This document shows positions 9,144 to 20,708 of a DNA stretch of 64,000 nucleotides, piece after piece. The stretch lies in assembly GCF_002953715.1 (NCBI RefSeq), contig NZ_CP025012.1:992001-1056000 (forward strand), read 5' to 3'. The notes beneath the pieces are model-generated. The model did not search any database and was not told the DNA's origin. It saw only the letters and a program-made list of their open reading frames with translations. Source of the stretch: Rhizobium leguminosarum. GTDB taxonomy: Bacteria > Pseudomonadota > Alphaproteobacteria > Rhizobiales > Rhizobiaceae. A program made the translations under genes and the position numbers. Position 1 is the stretch's first letter; each line of letters starts with the position of its first letter.

Positions 9144-9223
9144 TGTTGCCTTTACAGCGCCGCGCGCCGTGTCGGACGTGCAAAGGACTGTAACATTTTG
9201 AATTATGCAGTAGAGGAGGGGAC

Positions 9224-11581
9224 ATGGCCGATGTCACGGCTCTGACATTTCTGGCCCTGTGTCTGCCGCTCGTCGGCGCTCTTGCCGCCCCCTTCGTCAT
9301 CCGCATCTTCGGCGCAAACGGTGCCTGGCTCCTGGCGATCGCTCCCTTGCTCGCCTTCCTGCATTTTCTGCGTTTCATTCCCAATATCGCGCGCGGCGAG
9401 GTCGTCACCGGCGGCTATTCCTGGGTGCCGAGCTTTCATCTCTCCTTTTCCTGGTTCCTCGACGGCCTGTCGCTGGCTTTCGCGCTGCTGATCACCGGCA
9501 TCGGCACCCTGATCGTGCTGTATGCCGGCGGCTACCTCAAAGGACACAAGGATCAGGGCCGCTTCTTCTCCTTCATCTTCCTCTTCATGGGCGCGATGCT
9601 CGGCGTCGTCGTTTCCGACAGTTTCCTGATGCTCTTCATTTTCTGGGAGCTGACGTCGATCACTTCCTTCCTGCTGATCGGCTTCGATCACGAGCGTGCG
9701 GCGGCTCGCCGCGCCGCCCTGCAGGCGCTTGTTGTGACCGGCGGGGGAGGGCTTTGCCTGTTGGCCGGTCTGCTGCTGCTCTGGAATATCTCAGGCGTCA
9801 CTGAGATGTCGCGGCTCATGGGAACGGGCGATGTCGTGCGCGAAAGCCCGTTCTATCTCGCAGCCCTCCTTCTGGTCCTGGGCGGCGCTTTCACCAAGTC
9901 GGCGCAATTTCCCTTCCATTTCTGGCTGCCGAACGCCATGGAGGCGCCGACGCCGGTTTCCGCCTACCTGCATTCGGCGACGATGGTGAAGGCGGGTGTC
10001 TATCTGCTGATGCGGCTCAATCCCGTCATGGGGGCAACGCCTGCCTGGGAAATCCTACTGCCCTTCTTCGGCGGGCTGACGCTGGTGGTCGGCACCGCGC
10101 TGGCCATCCGCCAGACCGACCTGAAGCTCAAGCTTGCCTATACCACCGTCTCCTCGCTCGGCCTGCTTGTCATGCTGATCGGCTTCGGTTCTGACCATGC
10201 GGTGGAGGCGGCGGCGCTCTATCTGGTGGCGCATTCCCTCTTCAAGGGCGCTCTCTTCATGGTCGCCGGCATCATCGATCACGAGACCGGCACGCGCGAT
10301 ATTACCAAGCTGCGTGGCCTGATGCAGGCGATGCCGCTCACCTGGATGATCGCACTTGCGGCGGCCTTCTCGATGGCCGGCCTGCCGCCCTTCTTCGGTT
10401 TCCTCGCCAAGGAGGAGATCTATACGGCACTCATCGGCGGCGATGTCCGCGCACTCACCTTTACCGCCATAACCGTCTTCGGCAATGCGCTGATGTTCGC
10501 CGTCGCCTTCGCCGTGGCGCTGAAACCCTTCCTCGGCCAGCCGGCGGAGACGCCGAAACCTCCGCACGAAGCCCCCCTGCTGCTTTGGCTCGGCCCGGCC
10601 GTTCTCGCCGTCCTCGGCCTGCTCGCGGCGATCTTTTCGACCTTCACCCATATCGTCCTGTCCTCGCCGATCGCCTCCGCCATCCGCCAGACACCCGTCG
10701 AAATCGATATTTCGCTGACGCCGCATATCGGCCTGCCCTTGGCGCTCTCCGCCCTGACCGTGCTGCTCGGCATCGGCGTCTACTGGCAGCTCGCGCGCGC
10801 CCGTTTCCTGATGGCCGTCTTCCTGCGCGCGGCCGGACCTGGGCCGGACCATGGCTTTGATGTCGCACTATCGGGCCTTGTCCGCTTTTCCGGCCGCCTC
10901 ATGCGTGTGCTCCAGCCGGGGCGACTGGAGATCTATGTCACCTGCACCTTCCTTTGCGTCGCCGCCATCCTCATCGTCCCGCTCGTTGTCTATGGCGAAC
11001 TGCCGCGCCTTCCGGCCTGGCCGGCCGGTGTCAGGCTCCATGAATGGGCGGTCTTCCTGATCGCCGCCTTCGGCCTTGCCGCCGTGCTCGTCGCCCGCGA
11101 CCGGCTGACGGCGATCGTCTCGCTCGGCATCCAGGGCTTCGCCGTCGCCATCATCTTCCTGCTGTTCGGCGCGCCGGATCTGTCCTTCACCCAGTTCATG
11201 GTCGAAACCCTTTCGGTGGTGATCCTTGCCCTGGTCATGACCAGGCTCCGTCTCTCGCCCGCCGATCGGCGGCCACTCGGCCGCAAGCTCTTCGACGGTG
11301 CGCTGGCGCTCGCCTGCGGCCTCGGCTTCACGCTTTTGCTGATGCGGGCGACCGAGGCGCCGTTCAACGACGCGCTGACGGTCTTCTTCAACGCCTATTC
11401 CAAATCGATCGCCCACGGCGCCAATGTCGTCAACGTCATCATCGTCGATTTCCGCGGCACCGACACGCTCGGCGAAATCGCCGTCGTCGCGGTCACCGGC
11501 CTTGCCATCCTAGCGCTGATCCGCATCCGCGCCGGCAGCGAGCGCAAGCTTGCCGCCAATGATCCCGCGGCGGAGGGCTGA
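9224..11581 (+). CDS. mrpA: Monovalent cation/H+ antiporter subunit A (Mrp/Mnh/Pha)
   Basis: This 785-residue, roughly 20-helix protein is the largest subunit of the Mrp complex, which exchanges Na+ or K+ for protons at the inner membrane. Residues 1-500 are NuoL-like: E142 in [15 protein letters not shown]225 in [20 protein letters not shown], and H250/K256 in [13 protein letters not shown] are the charged residues expected in the proton path. Residues about 610-770 hold the NuoJ-like MbhD/MbhE region ([38 protein letters not shown]). Subunit B is separate, so this is the seven-gene form rather than an A-B fusion. GAGGAGGGG precedes the ATG. First gene of the operon. Confidence 0.93.
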   Translation: MADVTALTFLALCLPLVGALAAPFVIRIFGANGAWLLAIAPLLAFLHFLRFIPNIARGEVVTGGYSWVPSFHLSFSWFLDGLSLAFALLITGIGTLIVLYAGGYLKGHKDQGRFFSFIFLFMGAMLGVVVSDSFLMLFIFWELTSITSFLLIGFDHERAAARRAALQALVVTGGGGLCLLAGLLLLWNISGVTEMSRLMGTGDVVRESPFYLAALLLVLGGAFTKSAQFPFHFWLPNAMEAPTPVSAYLHSATMVKAGVYLLMRLNPVMGATPAWEILLPFFGGLTLVVGTALAIRQTDLKLKLAYTTVSSLGLLVMLIGFGSDHAVEAAALYLVAHSLFKGALFMVAGIIDHETGTRDITKLRGLMQAMPLTWMIALAAAFSMAGLPPFFGFLAKEEIYTALIGGDVRALTFTAITVFGNALMFAVAFAVALKPFLGQPAETPKPPHEAPLLLWLGPAVLAVLGLLAAIFSTFTHIVLSSPIASAIRQTPVEIDISLTPHIGLPLALSALTVLLGIGVYWQLARARFLMAVFLRAAGPGPDHGFDVALSGLVRFSGRLMRVLQPGRLEIYVTCTFLCVAAILIVPLVVYGELPRLPAWPAGVRLHEWAVFLIAAFGLAAVLVARDRLTAIVSLGIQGFAVAIIFLLFGAPDLSFTQFMVETLSVVILALVMTRLRLSPADRRPLGRKLFDGALALACGLGFTLLLMRATEAPFNDALTVFFNAYSKSIAHGANVVNVIIVDFRGTDTLGEIAVVAVTGLAILALIRIRAGSERKLAANDPAAEG

Positions 11582-11585
11582 TCGC

Positions 11586-12005
11586 GTGAACACCCTTATC
11601 TTCCGCACGGTCGCCCCGTTCCTCACCGCGCTGATGCTGCTTTTTTCCGTCTTCGTGCTGCTGCGCGGCCATAACGAGCCGGGCGGCGGCTTCATCGGCG
11701 GGCTGATCGCTGCCTCGGGACTGGCGATCTACGGCATTGCCCGCGGCGTTGGCGCCGTTCGCCGGGCGCTGTTTTTCCATCCGCTGTCGATTGCCGGCTT
11801 CGGCTTGCTCCTGTCGACGGCGGCCGGTCTTCTCTCTATCCTGTTTGCCGTTCCCTTCATGACCGGCCTCTGGATCTATCCGAAGCTTTTCGGCGCTGAG
11901 GTGCCGCTGTCCAGCGTCATGCTCTTCGATGTCGGCGTCTATCTTGTCGTGCTCGGCGCCATCACCTCGATCGCACTGGCGCTCGAAGAAAAGGAGGTGG
12001 AATGA
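11586..12005 (+). CDS. mrpB: Mrp antiporter subunit B
   Basis: This is a 139-residue membrane protein with four hydrophobic helices. The MnhB signature [19 protein letters not shown] lies at about residues 27-45. GTG start, four bases after the mrpA stop. The MrpB subunit is needed for assembly and activity of the antiporter. The stop overlaps the mrpC start (ATGA), so translation is probably coupled. Confidence 0.92.
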   Translation: MNTLIFRTVAPFLTALMLLFSVFVLLRGHNEPGGGFIGGLIAASGLAIYGIARGVGAVRRALFFHPLSIAGFGLLLSTAAGLLSILFAVPFMTGLWIYPKLFGAEVPLSSVMLFDVGVYLVVLGAITSIALALEEKEVE

Positions 12006-12382
12006 TGGAGCCGCTTCTCGCGATCCTCGTCGGCCTGTTCTTTGCTGCCGCCATCTATCTGATGCTGTCGAAATTCTCGATCCGCATCATGCTTGGCATC
12101 GCCATCCTCGGCAACGCCGTCAACCTCCTGCTCTTTACATCAGGCCGGCTGACGCGCGAGGTGCCGCCGATCATCCCGGCGGGTCTCGACAGCTTGCCCG
12201 CGGGCACGGCCAACCCGCTGCCGCAGGCCCTCATCCTGACGGCGATCGTCATCTCCTTCTCCTTCCTTGCCTTCCTGCTGGTGCTGACCTACCGCGCCTA
12301 TCAGGACCTCGGCACCGACAACACCAGCGACATGCGCGCCGCCGAGCCCGACGACCGGCCGCTGCCGCCTTTGGGGTATTGA
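12002..12382 (+). CDS. mrpC: Mrp antiporter subunit C (NuoK-like)
   Basis: This 126-residue subunit has three helices and resembles Nuo[15 protein letters not shown] and [22 protein letters not shown] are the family motifs. The polar tail is rich in acidic residues. It overlaps mrpB by four bases. The 67-base gap to mrpD is the only real gap in the operon. Confidence 0.92.
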   Translation: MMEPLLAILVGLFFAAAIYLMLSKFSIRIMLGIAILGNAVNLLLFTSGRLTREVPPIIPAGLDSLPAGTANPLPQALILTAIVISFSFLAFLLVLTYRAYQDLGTDNTSDMRAAEPDDRPLPPLGY

Positions 12383-12449
12383 GCCGGATGGTTGCGCGGA
12401 TGTTGACCCCACGGCGAGTGCTTTCTTCCGTTAGAGGAGGCGCCATCTG

Positions 12450-14018
12450 ATGGCCGCCCCCACCTCCACCGTCGATCTCTCCGCCGCCCTGATCAGCGCC
12501 CCGGTGCCGATCGGACATTGGCTCGCCATCCTGCCGGTCGCCCATTGCATCACACTCGGCGCCGTCCTCTTGATGCTGCGCGGCTATCCCCGCCTGCAGG
12601 CCTGGCTTGCCATCCCTGGCCTTGCGGCGCTGGCGTTGATCGATGCGGCGCTGCTGGCCAAGGTCGCGGCCGAGGGGCCACTGACCATGGTCATGGGCCG
12701 CTGGCTGCCGCCCTTCGGCATCGCCTTCACCGTCGATCTCTTCGGTGCGCTGATGGCCTTCACCGCAGCTCTTGCCGCGCTCGCCGGCGGCATCTATGCG
12801 CTGGCTGATATTGGCGAAAGCGGCCGGCGATACGGTTTCTTCCCGCTGCTCATGCTGCTGATGGCCGGTGTCACCGGCGCCTTTCTCACCGGCGATATCT
12901 TCAATCTCTATGTCTGGTTCGAGGTGCTGCTGATCTCCTCCTTCGGGTTGATCATCCTTGGTTCCGAACGTGAGCAGATCGACGGCGCGCTGAAATATGC
13001 GGTGCTCAATCTGATCGCCACGACCCTGTTCCTGGTCGGCGTCGGCATCCTCTATGCCGCCTTCGGCACGCTCAACATGGCCGATATCGCGGCACGGGCG
13101 AGGGATTTGCGCGGTACGGCGCCGCTGATGACGCTGGCAAGCCTCTTCCTGCTCGCCTTCGGCATGAAGGCGGCGGCCTTCCCGGTCAATTTCTGGCTGC
13201 CCGCCGCCTACCATACGCCGCGTATCACCGTCTCGGCGCTGTTTGCCGGCCTGCTGACCAAGGTTGGCATCTACGCGCTGATCCGGGTGATGGTCATGCT
13301 GCTGCCGGTGGAACGCCAGGAGTTGAGCCTGGTGATCGCGCTTGCCGCCGCCGCGACCATTCTCGTCGGCGCTCTCGGCGCGCTTGCCGAAAACGATATT
13401 CGCAGGCTGCTCGGCTATGTCGTCATATCGGGTATCGGCAACATGCTCGCCGGCGTTGCCCTCGGCGGCCTTGGCGGCATCAGCGGCGCGGTCTTCTATG
13501 CGCTCCATTCCATGGTGCTGATGACGGCGCTTTATCTTGCCGCCGGCGAGATCGCCCGGCGCGGCGGCGGCTTTTCACTGTCGGCCCTCGGCGGGCTCTA
13601 CCGGCAAAGCGGCGGCTTCACCGCACTCTCCCTCGTGCTCTTCCTTGCCGCCTGTGGCCTACCGCCCTTTTCCGGCTTCTGGCCTAAGGTCATTCTCGTC
13701 AAGGCCTCGCTCGATCTCGGCGCCTGGTGGCTGGCGGCCTCGATCCTCGTCGGCGGTTTTCTGACGACGATCGCCTTCGGCCGTCTCTTCCTGTTTGCCT
13801 ATTGGCGCCCGGCGCCGATGGCCCTGACGCCGATAGTCCTGATGTCGTCTGGGGCCCGGTGGCGCACGGGCCTGCCGCTCGCTGCGCTGACAGCGCTGGT
13901 CGTCGGCTTCGGCATCTTGCCGGAACAGCTGCTGGCGCTGTCGCAATCGGCCGCTGCCGGCCTTGCCGATCCCCAGGCCTATCTTCATTCGGTCTTCCCG
14001 GAAGGAGGCGCGCCGTGA
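12450..14018 (+). CDS. mrpD: Mrp antiporter subunit D (NuoM/N-like)
   Basis: This 522-residue, about 14-helix antiporter-like subunit has E158 in GDIFNLYVWFEVLL, corresponding to the essential Glu of MrpD/NuoM. FGMKAAAFPVNFWLPAAYHT and LLTKVGIYALIR carry the conserved lysines. Together with MrpA it forms proton channels related to complex I. GAGGAGG lies about ten bases before the ATG. The stop overlaps the mrpE GTG (GTGA). Confidence 0.93.
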   Translation: MAAPTSTVDLSAALISAPVPIGHWLAILPVAHCITLGAVLLMLRGYPRLQAWLAIPGLAALALIDAALLAKVAAEGPLTMVMGRWLPPFGIAFTVDLFGALMAFTAALAALAGGIYALADIGESGRRYGFFPLLMLLMAGVTGAFLTGDIFNLYVWFEVLLISSFGLIILGSEREQIDGALKYAVLNLIATTLFLVGVGILYAAFGTLNMADIAARARDLRGTAPLMTLASLFLLAFGMKAAAFPVNFWLPAAYHTPRITVSALFAGLLTKVGIYALIRVMVMLLPVERQELSLVIALAAAATILVGALGALAENDIRRLLGYVVISGIGNMLAGVALGGLGGISGAVFYALHSMVLMTALYLAAGEIARRGGGFSLSALGGLYRQSGGFTALSLVLFLAACGLPPFSGFWPKVILVKASLDLGAWWLAASILVGGFLTTIAFGRLFLFAYWRPAPMALTPIVLMSSGARWRTGLPLAALTALVVGFGILPEQLLALSQSAAAGLADPQAYLHSVFPEGGAP

Positions 14019-14491
14019 TCTTCTTCCTCTTCAACCTGCTGCTTGCCATTGCCTGGCTCACTGTTACTGGCAGCGCCTCGCTGCACAATCTCGTCCTTGG
14101 CGTCCTGCTCGGGGCCTTGGCGCTGGTCATCATCCGTGAATCTTTCCGCGGCAAGGGGTATCATATCCCTCGCGTCCGCCCGGTGCTCTCGCTCGTCGCT
14201 CTGTTCCTCAAGGAATTGTCGCTGTCGGCCTGGAAGGTCACGGTCACCGTCCTCTCGCCCGATATGAAGCTGAAACCCGGCATCTTCGCCTTCCCTTTGA
14301 CGGTGACGAGCGATTTCGAGATCACTTTGCTGGCAAACCTCATCACGCTGACACCCGGCACGCTTTCGGTCGACGTCTCCACAGATCGCCGCACGCTCTA
14401 TGTCCACGCGCTCGATTGTTCCGATCCCGAGGCGAGCAAGCGCGATATCGCCAACGGTTTCGAACGCAAGATCATGGAGGCCTTCCGGTGA
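14015..14491 (+). CDS. mrpE: Mrp antiporter subunit E
   Basis: This 158-residue protein has two N-terminal helices and a cytoplasmic C-terminal domain. The pattern [29 protein letters not shown] is diagnostic of MnhE. The GTG start sits inside the mrpD stop, with GAAGGAGG just before it. The stop overlaps the mrpF start. Confidence 0.92.
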   Translation: MIFFLFNLLLAIAWLTVTGSASLHNLVLGVLLGALALVIIRESFRGKGYHIPRVRPVLSLVALFLKELSLSAWKVTVTVLSPDMKLKPGIFAFPLTVTSDFEITLLANLITLTPGTLSVDVSTDRRTLYVHALDCSDPEASKRDIANGFERKIMEAFR

Positions 14492-14838
14492 TCACACCTG
14501 CCACCATCGTCGCGGTCGCATCCTCGGCCGCACTGATCATCCTCGGCCTCGCGCTGATTCTCACCGTCTGGCGCGTCGTTGCCGGCCCGACATTGCCGGA
14601 CCGAATCCTCGCCCTCGACATGCTGACCGGCATCGCCATCGGTTTCATCGCCGTTATCGCGGTCAAGACCGGCTTTTCGCTCTATATCGATATCGCCATC
14701 TCGCTCGGCCTGGTCGGTTTCCTGGCGACTGTCGCCTTCGCCCGATTCGTGCTGTCGCGCGGCAACATCAAATCGAGGCCGTCCGCACCTGCGGCAAACG
14801 GCAACACGCAAAAGCGGGCAGGGGGCAAGAAGCGTTGA
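14488..14838 (+). CDS. mrpF: Mrp antiporter subunit F
   Basis: This 116-residue protein has three helices and the motifs [19 protein letters not shown] and [20 protein letters not shown] of MnhF. The C-terminal basic tail ([13 protein letters not shown]) is longer than in many homologues. GTG start overlapping the mrpE stop; its own stop overlaps the TTG of mrpG. Confidence 0.92.
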   Translation: MITPATIVAVASSAALIILGLALILTVWRVVAGPTLPDRILALDMLTGIAIGFIAVIAVKTGFSLYIDIAISLGLVGFLATVAFARFVLSRGNIKSRPSAPAANGNTQKRAGGKKR

Positions 14839-15167
14839 TCGATTATATCGCGGCTGCCATCACCGCCCTGCTGCTCCTCATCGGTGCGCTTTTTGCGCTT
14901 GCAGCGGCGATCGGCCTGGTCAGGCTGCCCGATCTCTACACCCGCATGCACTCGGCCTCGAAGGCGGGGACTGTCGGCTCCGGCCTGTTGCTCCTCGCCG
15001 CCGGGCTCTATTCGCAAGATCCGGCGATTCTCGCCCGCGCCATCGCCGGCTTTATCTTTTTCTTGCTGACGGCGCCGGTGTCTGCCCATCTGCTTGCCAG
15101 AGCTGCCCATCGTTCGGGATATGATCTCGATGCGCTCTCGGTTCGTGACGATATCAGGGATCGCTGA
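14835..15167 (+). CDS. mrpG: Mrp antiporter subunit G
   Basis: This 110-residue protein has three helices and the MnhG signature [22 protein letters not shown]. It starts with TTG in a TTGA overlap with mrpF, so it probably depends on coupled translation. It is the last gene of the operon. Mrp systems in rhizobia (called Pha) confer tolerance to alkaline pH and to Na+ or K+. Confidence 0.9.
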   Translation: MIDYIAAAITALLLLIGALFALAAAIGLVRLPDLYTRMHSASKAGTVGSGLLLLAAGLYSQDPAILARAIAGFIFFLLTAPVSAHLLARAAHRSGYDLDALSVRDDIRDR

Positions 15168-15607
15168 GCCTATGCTGTTCGGCAACTTTACCAGATTTAT
15201 GCAAAACTTATGCACAGGAAGCTGTGAGTAAAGCTTGCCGAAGAGCCCCTCAATTCTTCATCTGTCATTTTTTCTCAAGAAAAACGACAAATAATAATTG
15301 GCGTTTCGACCAAACGATGGTATTTGAAAATGCAAGTAGAGTTCTGATTGTGAATTACAATCGTACTGCTTCCAAGTCCCTCAGTTTTGATTTTTAATGT
15401 CTAAACTGAGGCCATCGCCTGGAGCATGACGTAGTGGTTTCCGGTCAGGCAGTATAAGAACAGGTTACGCTCTTCGGAATCTAGGGGTGGATTTCGCGTT
15501 TTTCGAAACAGAAGGTCGATTCCTGCGCTTTTGCTGTTCGCTTCTACGAGGTGGGTCTTTGGCGTGTCAGTCAAAGGCCGTTTGAGCATGCTAACAGGAG
15601 AAAAAAT
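15168..15607. promoter_or_regulatory. Long AT-rich leader/promoter region of rosR with two inverted repeats
   Basis: This is 440 bases without a gene. It holds GATTGT-N5-ACAATC at about 15346-15362 and a perfect 9-bp inverted repeat, CCTCAGTTT (15379-15387) and AAACTGAGG (15403-15411). RosR is known to bind its own upstream region, and long complex rosR promoters are known in R. leguminosarum. Which repeat is the operator cannot be told from sequence. Confidence 0.6.
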
Positions 15608-16039
15608 ATGACGGATATAGCGACCGGCAATGCGCCGGAGCTGCTTGTGGAACTGACAGCCGACATTGTCGCGGCCTATGTCAGCAACCATGTTGTACCG
15701 GTCAGCGACCTGGCCAATCTGATTTCCGACGTGCATTCGGCACTGAGCAACACGTCCGTACCGCAGCCTGCTGCGGCGATCGTCGAAAAGCAGAAGCCTG
15801 CAGTTTCTGTCCGCAAGTCCGTACAGGACGAGCAGATCACGTGTTTGGAATGCGGCGGCAACTTCAAGTCACTCAAGCGTCACCTGATGACGCATCACAG
15901 CCTCTCGCCGGAAGAATACCGCGAGAAGTGGGACCTGCCGACCGATTACCCGATGGTAGCGCCCGCTTATGCCGAAGCGCGTTCGCGCCTGGCAAAGGAG
16001 ATGGGCCTCGGGCAGCGCCGCAAGCGCGGCCGCGGCTGA
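15608..16039 (+). CDS. rosR: Ros/MucR family zinc-finger transcriptional regulator RosR
   Basis: This 143-residue DNA-binding protein has a Cys2His2 finger at C79, C82, H92 and H96 ([19 protein letters not shown]), followed by the basic segment [20 protein letters not shown] that is nearly invariant in this family. The C-terminus is very basic. Length and sequence match RosR of R. leguminosarum/R. etli, a global regulator that controls exopolysaccharide synthesis, motility and symbiotic competitiveness, and represses itself. ACAGGAGAAAAAAT precedes the ATG. A strong terminator follows. Confidence 0.93.
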   Translation: MTDIATGNAPELLVELTADIVAAYVSNHVVPVSDLANLISDVHSALSNTSVPQPAAAIVEKQKPAVSVRKSVQDEQITCLECGGNFKSLKRHLMTHHSLSPEEYREKWDLPTDYPMVAPAYAEARSRLAKEMGLGQRRKRGRG

Positions 16040-16062
16040 GCTTTTTCGAAAGCATCGACGAC

Positions 16063-16092
16063 AAAAAGCCGGGTCTTGTGCCCGGCTTTTTT
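16063..16092 (+). terminator. Rho-independent terminator of rosR
   Basis: AAAAAGCCGGG and CCCGGCTTTTTT flank a 7-base loop, 24 bases after the rosR stop. The A and T runs on both sides could make it work in both directions. Confidence 0.9.
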
Positions 16093-16132
16093 ACGTGCCT
16101 TTTCAAGGCGAGGAAAATAATCTTGATGGAGC

Positions 16133-16260
16133 CATTCCCGGAACGTGCGAAGCGGTTTTCCTAGAGCGGTTCTGCTTTTAACGGAAGCGCAGAACCGCTC
16201 TAGCCTTTTGTTTTTACGCAATTCCGGACGGAAAACCGCTTCGCACTTTTGCCGGGAATC
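16133..16260. repeat. Nested palindromic repeat element
   Basis: The outer arms GTGCGAAGCGGTTTTCC (16145-16161) and GGAAAACCGCTTCGCAC (16230-16246) are perfect. Between them lies a second palindrome with perfect 15-bp arms, CTAGAGCGGTTCTGC (16161-16175) and its complement at 16189-16203. Related motifs recur at 16948, 17052 and 38190. The rest of 16261-16508 shows no gene. Confidence 0.88.
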
Positions 16261-16508
16261 GGCTAAAATGAAAGGTTGGAGCGGCCCTGCGCTTCAATCA
16301 AAAGCTGAACCGCGCTGGTATTCAGGCCTTCGCAGATGATTCGGACAGGCGCCAAGATAGTGTGAGCGACCCTGTCTTATGCTTTGCCGACAGGCTTAGA
16401 ATGTATTCCTATACTATCAGCAAGTGTTAATGTATTCGATGTGCCAAAGGCAGGCGCTGCCGGAATCGATCGGCTGGGGCTCTGAAAGCCGATCAGCCAT
16501 CATTGCGG

Positions 16509-16931
16509 TCAAGCCGCGGCGCGAACTCTTGCCTCTTCGCGGATCCTGTTCACCATCGAGCGCAGTCCGTTCGAGCGCTGCGACGAGAGGTTCTCCACCA
16601 GGCCGATCTTCGAGAATATCTCGAAGGCATCGAGCCCGGCGATCTCGGATGCGGCCTTGCCGGAATAGGTGGCAAGCACGATGGCGACGAGGCCGCGCAC
16701 GATATGGGCGTCGGAATCACCCTCGAAGCTCATGACCGGGTTGTCGGGATCGCCTGTCGTATGCGTCACCAGCCAGACCTGGCTGGCGCAGCCCATCACC
16801 TTGTTCTCGGAGGTACGCTTCTCCTCGGCCAAGTCGGGCAGTGCCTTGCCGAGTTCGATGACATAGCGGTAACGGTCTTCCCAATCGTCCAGGAAAGCGA
16901 AGTCGTCGATGATCTGGTCGAGGGATGCCAT
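16509..16931 (-). CDS. sufE: SufE family cysteine desulfuration protein
   Basis: This 140-residue protein accepts sulfur from the SufS desulfurase and passes it to the SufBCD scaffold for iron-sulfur cluster assembly. The sulfur-acceptor Cys is C48 in NKVMGCASQVWL, and the SufE pattern DDFAFLDDWEDRYRYVIELG is at the N-terminus. The end NLSSQRSNGLRSMVNRIRE is also typical. The start at 16931 (MASLDQ) has AAAGG upstream; a start five codons earlier is in frame but falls on the ribosome site. It stands away from any suf operon, as is common in rhizobia. Confidence 0.9.
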   Translation of the reverse strand: MASLDQIIDDFAFLDDWEDRYRYVIELGKALPDLAEEKRTSENKVMGCASQVWLVTHTTGDPDNPVMSFEGDSDAHIVRGLVAIVLATYSGKAASEIAGLDAFEIFSKIGLVENLSSQRSNGLRSMVNRIREEARVRAAA

Positions 16932-16947
16932 GGAGAAGCCTTTCACT

Positions 16948-17012
16948 ATTGAAGCAGTTCCAGCAAAAGTGCGCAGCGGTTTTGCGTCCGGAATGCGTCA
17001 GGAAATGCTCTA
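16948..17012. repeat. Dispersed palindromic repeat, copy A
   Basis: It contains AGTTCCAGCAAAAGTGCGCA and GCGGTTTTGCGTCCGGA, then GGAAATGCTCTAAG. The same sequence occurs in the opposite orientation at 38190-38265. It lies in the sufE upstream region. Confidence 0.8.
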
Positions 17013-17051
17013 AGACTGCATATAGGTGAAAGACCGGCAGATTTGAACCGC

Positions 17052-17127
17052 TAAAGCAATTCCAGGAAAAGTGTGAAGCGGTTTTCCCAGGCAAAGCGCG
17101 CAGCGGTTTTGCCGGGAATTGCGTAAA
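17052..17127. repeat. Dispersed palindromic repeat, copy B
   Basis: GCAATTCCAGGAAAAGTGTG is followed by AAGCGGTTTTCCC, a second AGCGGTTTTGCC, and the closing inverted GGGAATTGC. It belongs to the same family as the outer element at 16133-16260. Confidence 0.8.
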
Positions 17128-17137
17128 CTAACATAGA

Positions 17138-17169
17138 AAAACGCCGTGAGGGATGGGCATCCTCACGGC
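17138..17169 (-). terminator. Terminator of the DUF5330 gene
   Basis: GCCGTGAGG and CCTCACGGC (17143-17151 and 17161-17169) form a perfect 9-bp stem. Read on the minus strand it is followed by GTTTTTC, a U-tract, about 125 bases after the gene's stop. Confidence 0.75.
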
Positions 17170-17294
17170 GCAGCAACATGCTGAATTAAACAGGGCAGGC
17201 ACGTCAGGCATGGGGCATCTCCGCGTCATGCGGACCACCGATGCAAGCTATAAAACCGAAAGCTATTGCGGACGAATGCCCGCGAAAAATTTCG

Positions 17295-17789
17295 TTAGAT
17301 CGCCGGCTTTGGCGTCGGCAGCGGAATAGCACCTGTTACCACCGTCTCGGCTGCGGCATCATCGTCGACCGGCGGACGGTAAGGCATCGGCTGGTTGAGC
17401 GCAGCCTTTGCCTCGCGCACCTTTTCCTGGATGGCAGGCGGGGTGAGGGAAGGCATGTTGAGCGCAACCGGCATCTGCGGTTCGGCAAGCCTTGCAGTCG
17501 CCGGCGCCTCGTCCTTGAACTGGCTGTCGAGAAGTTCGTAAGCAACACGGGCACCTTCACGGGCCCGGTAGCCGAGCGCGGTGAGGGTCTCGGTGCCCTT
17601 GGCGCAGACTTCGGGCTTCTCCGAGCACATGCCGGTCAAATAGTCATAAGCGCCGCTTGCCGCCGTGAACGCATCGGAAAGCTGCAATTGCGGGCCGTTG
17701 GCGAGCTTGTCGGAACTCTCCGTGCTGAAGACGGAAAGAAGCACGAGCACGAGGCCAAACCAGAAGGATCCTTTGATCAGAAACCACAT
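17295..17789 (-). CDS. DUF5330 family protein
   Basis: This 164-residue protein has a single hydrophobic N-terminal segment (MWFLIKGSFWFGLVLVLLSVF) acting as signal or anchor. A helical region with two Cys (GMCSEKPEVCAKG) and a Pro-rich tail ending PLPTPKPAI follow. The pattern is that of DUF5330, found in Rhizobiales and of unknown function. It is likely periplasmic and membrane-anchored. The upstream region is shared with the divergent cell-cycle kinase gene. Confidence 0.7.
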   Translation of the reverse strand: MWFLIKGSFWFGLVLVLLSVFSTESSDKLANGPQLQLSDAFTAASGAYDYLTGMCSEKPEVCAKGTETLTALGYRAREGARVAYELLDSQFKDEAPATARLAEPQMPVALNMPSLTPPAIQEKVREAKAALNQPMPYRPPVDDDAAAETVVTGAIPLPTPKPAI

Positions 17790-18241
17790 TGTCGTCGCCC
17801 ATCCTGTTTTCCCCGTCCGGTTCTTGTCGCCGAATCAGGCCGGTTGTCCGGTGTGTTTTCACCCTACCGCCAAGTTGCGAATGCCGCTTTTCGAAACTCA
17901 CGCGCATTTGCGGCAAATTTAGTTCAAATTTTAGCGAACGGCATTTGAGCCGCATTTTAGTCGAATGCGAGCGATCGCCGTTAAGCATCAGGGCAGCACC
18001 TGCTTGCAATTGCAGGACTTTTGCCGGCTCGCCTTGCCACAGGAGTTAACGCAATGCTGAAATATGAGGAATATCCGTCGCTTACCCCCTATTAACCACA
18101 AAAGGCAAAGAGCCTTCCAGATGCTTCAAAACGGGAATTTCGGCCGTTTCAGCCTGTGAACAGCGCTTTTGCCTTATCCTTTCTTTAAGTCGCCAAGGCC
18201 TATTGTCCGGATCAATCGACAGCCTTTCGGGCGGGTATTGC
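17790..18241. other. Intergenic region between divergent genes
   Basis: Some 450 bases separate DUF5330 (minus) from the histidine kinase (plus). It is AT-richer than its neighbours and must hold both promoters. TTA-rich blocks near 17928-17960 and 18092-18097 are only weakly like CtrA sites. I see no further gene. Confidence 0.4.
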
Positions 18242-19754
<1,513 letters not shown>

Positions 19755-19783
<29 letters not shown>

Positions 19784-20708
19784 GGGAAAAAGGGGACGGC
19801 AGCAGCCGGGCCTTCTGATGTCAGGCGCTGCCGCCCTCGGCGGGCTCGGCCTGCAAGGCGCCTCCGTGCTCGGCGGGCTCGGCCTGCAGGGCGCCTCGGT
19901 GCTCGGCGGCGTCATCGGCCGCAATCCGTCGGTCGCCGGCGGCACGATCACCTTCGCCGTCATCTTCTCCTTCGTCGCCGCCAATGCGCTCTGGTATCAG
20001 CCGGGCCTGCATCCGCATCCGATCTTCCGCACCCGCGATTCGCAGTCTCCGATCGTGCTCGGCGCCCGCCGTCCAGCCGAGGAGCAGCAGGGCGACGTCA
20101 CCACCTTCCGGATTGAGCGGCCGCAGGATACCGCCACCACCAACGCGACACCGGCGCCTGCCGCACCCGGCCAGCAGCCGAGCCAGCTCGTCATGGACAT
20201 CCAGCAGCAGCTGGTGCGCCGCGGCCTCTATAACGGCATACCCGACGGCATCATTGGCCCCCGCACCAGTGCGGCCATCCTCTTCTTCGAAGAGACCGTC
20301 GGCATGACCCAGACCGGCGATCCGACGCCGGAGGTATTGGCGGCGCTGAAGACCGATGCCGCCGGCCCTTCGACCGTGCCCGCCGAAAAGCCGCCCGAAG
20401 ATGTAAGCTCGAAGGCAGCGGCGGAAGACCCGGTGGCAGCGGCGATCCGCAGCGCTGAAAAGACGGTCAAAACGGCTCCATCAGCGGCAAAGCAGGTTCC
20501 ATCAAGCGAAATCACCAATGTCGACCTGGTATTGAAGATCCAGAAGGGTCTTTCCAACATGGCCTATGCCAATGTCGGCGTCGACGGCGTCGCCGGCGAG
20601 CAGACCCGCGCGGCCATCCGCCATTTTCAGAAGCACTACAACCTGCCCGAAGACGGCGAGCCGAACCAGGCGGTGCTGAAGAAACTCAAGGAAATCGGCG
20701 CGATCTAG
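19755..20708 (+). CDS. Membrane-anchored protein with two peptidoglycan-binding domains
   Basis: The 317 residues begin with a very basic cytoplasmic tail (ARKRKSPKGKRGRQ), then a Gly/Leu-rich stretch with two copies of GLGLQGASVLG encoded by a 33-base DNA repeat. One transmembrane helix (about residues 64-82) follows. The periplasmic part has two PG_binding_1 domains, at about 145-195 (QQQLVRRGLYNGIPDGIIGPRT) and 255-315 (LVLKIQKGLSNMAYANVGVDGVAGEQTRAAI), joined by an Ala/Pro linker. The gene overlaps the kinase gene upstream, which suggests a link between envelope and cell-cycle signalling. That link is inference. Confidence 0.82.

Noticed and set aside
12249..13508. A 419-codon minus-strand frame inside mrpD
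   Set aside because: Antisense to a clear membrane protein; charged low-complexity product without motif.
17925..18100. CtrA binding site (TTAA-N7-TTAA) before the cell-cycle kinase
   Set aside because: The best candidates have two or more mismatches in the eight key bases, so I do not call a site.
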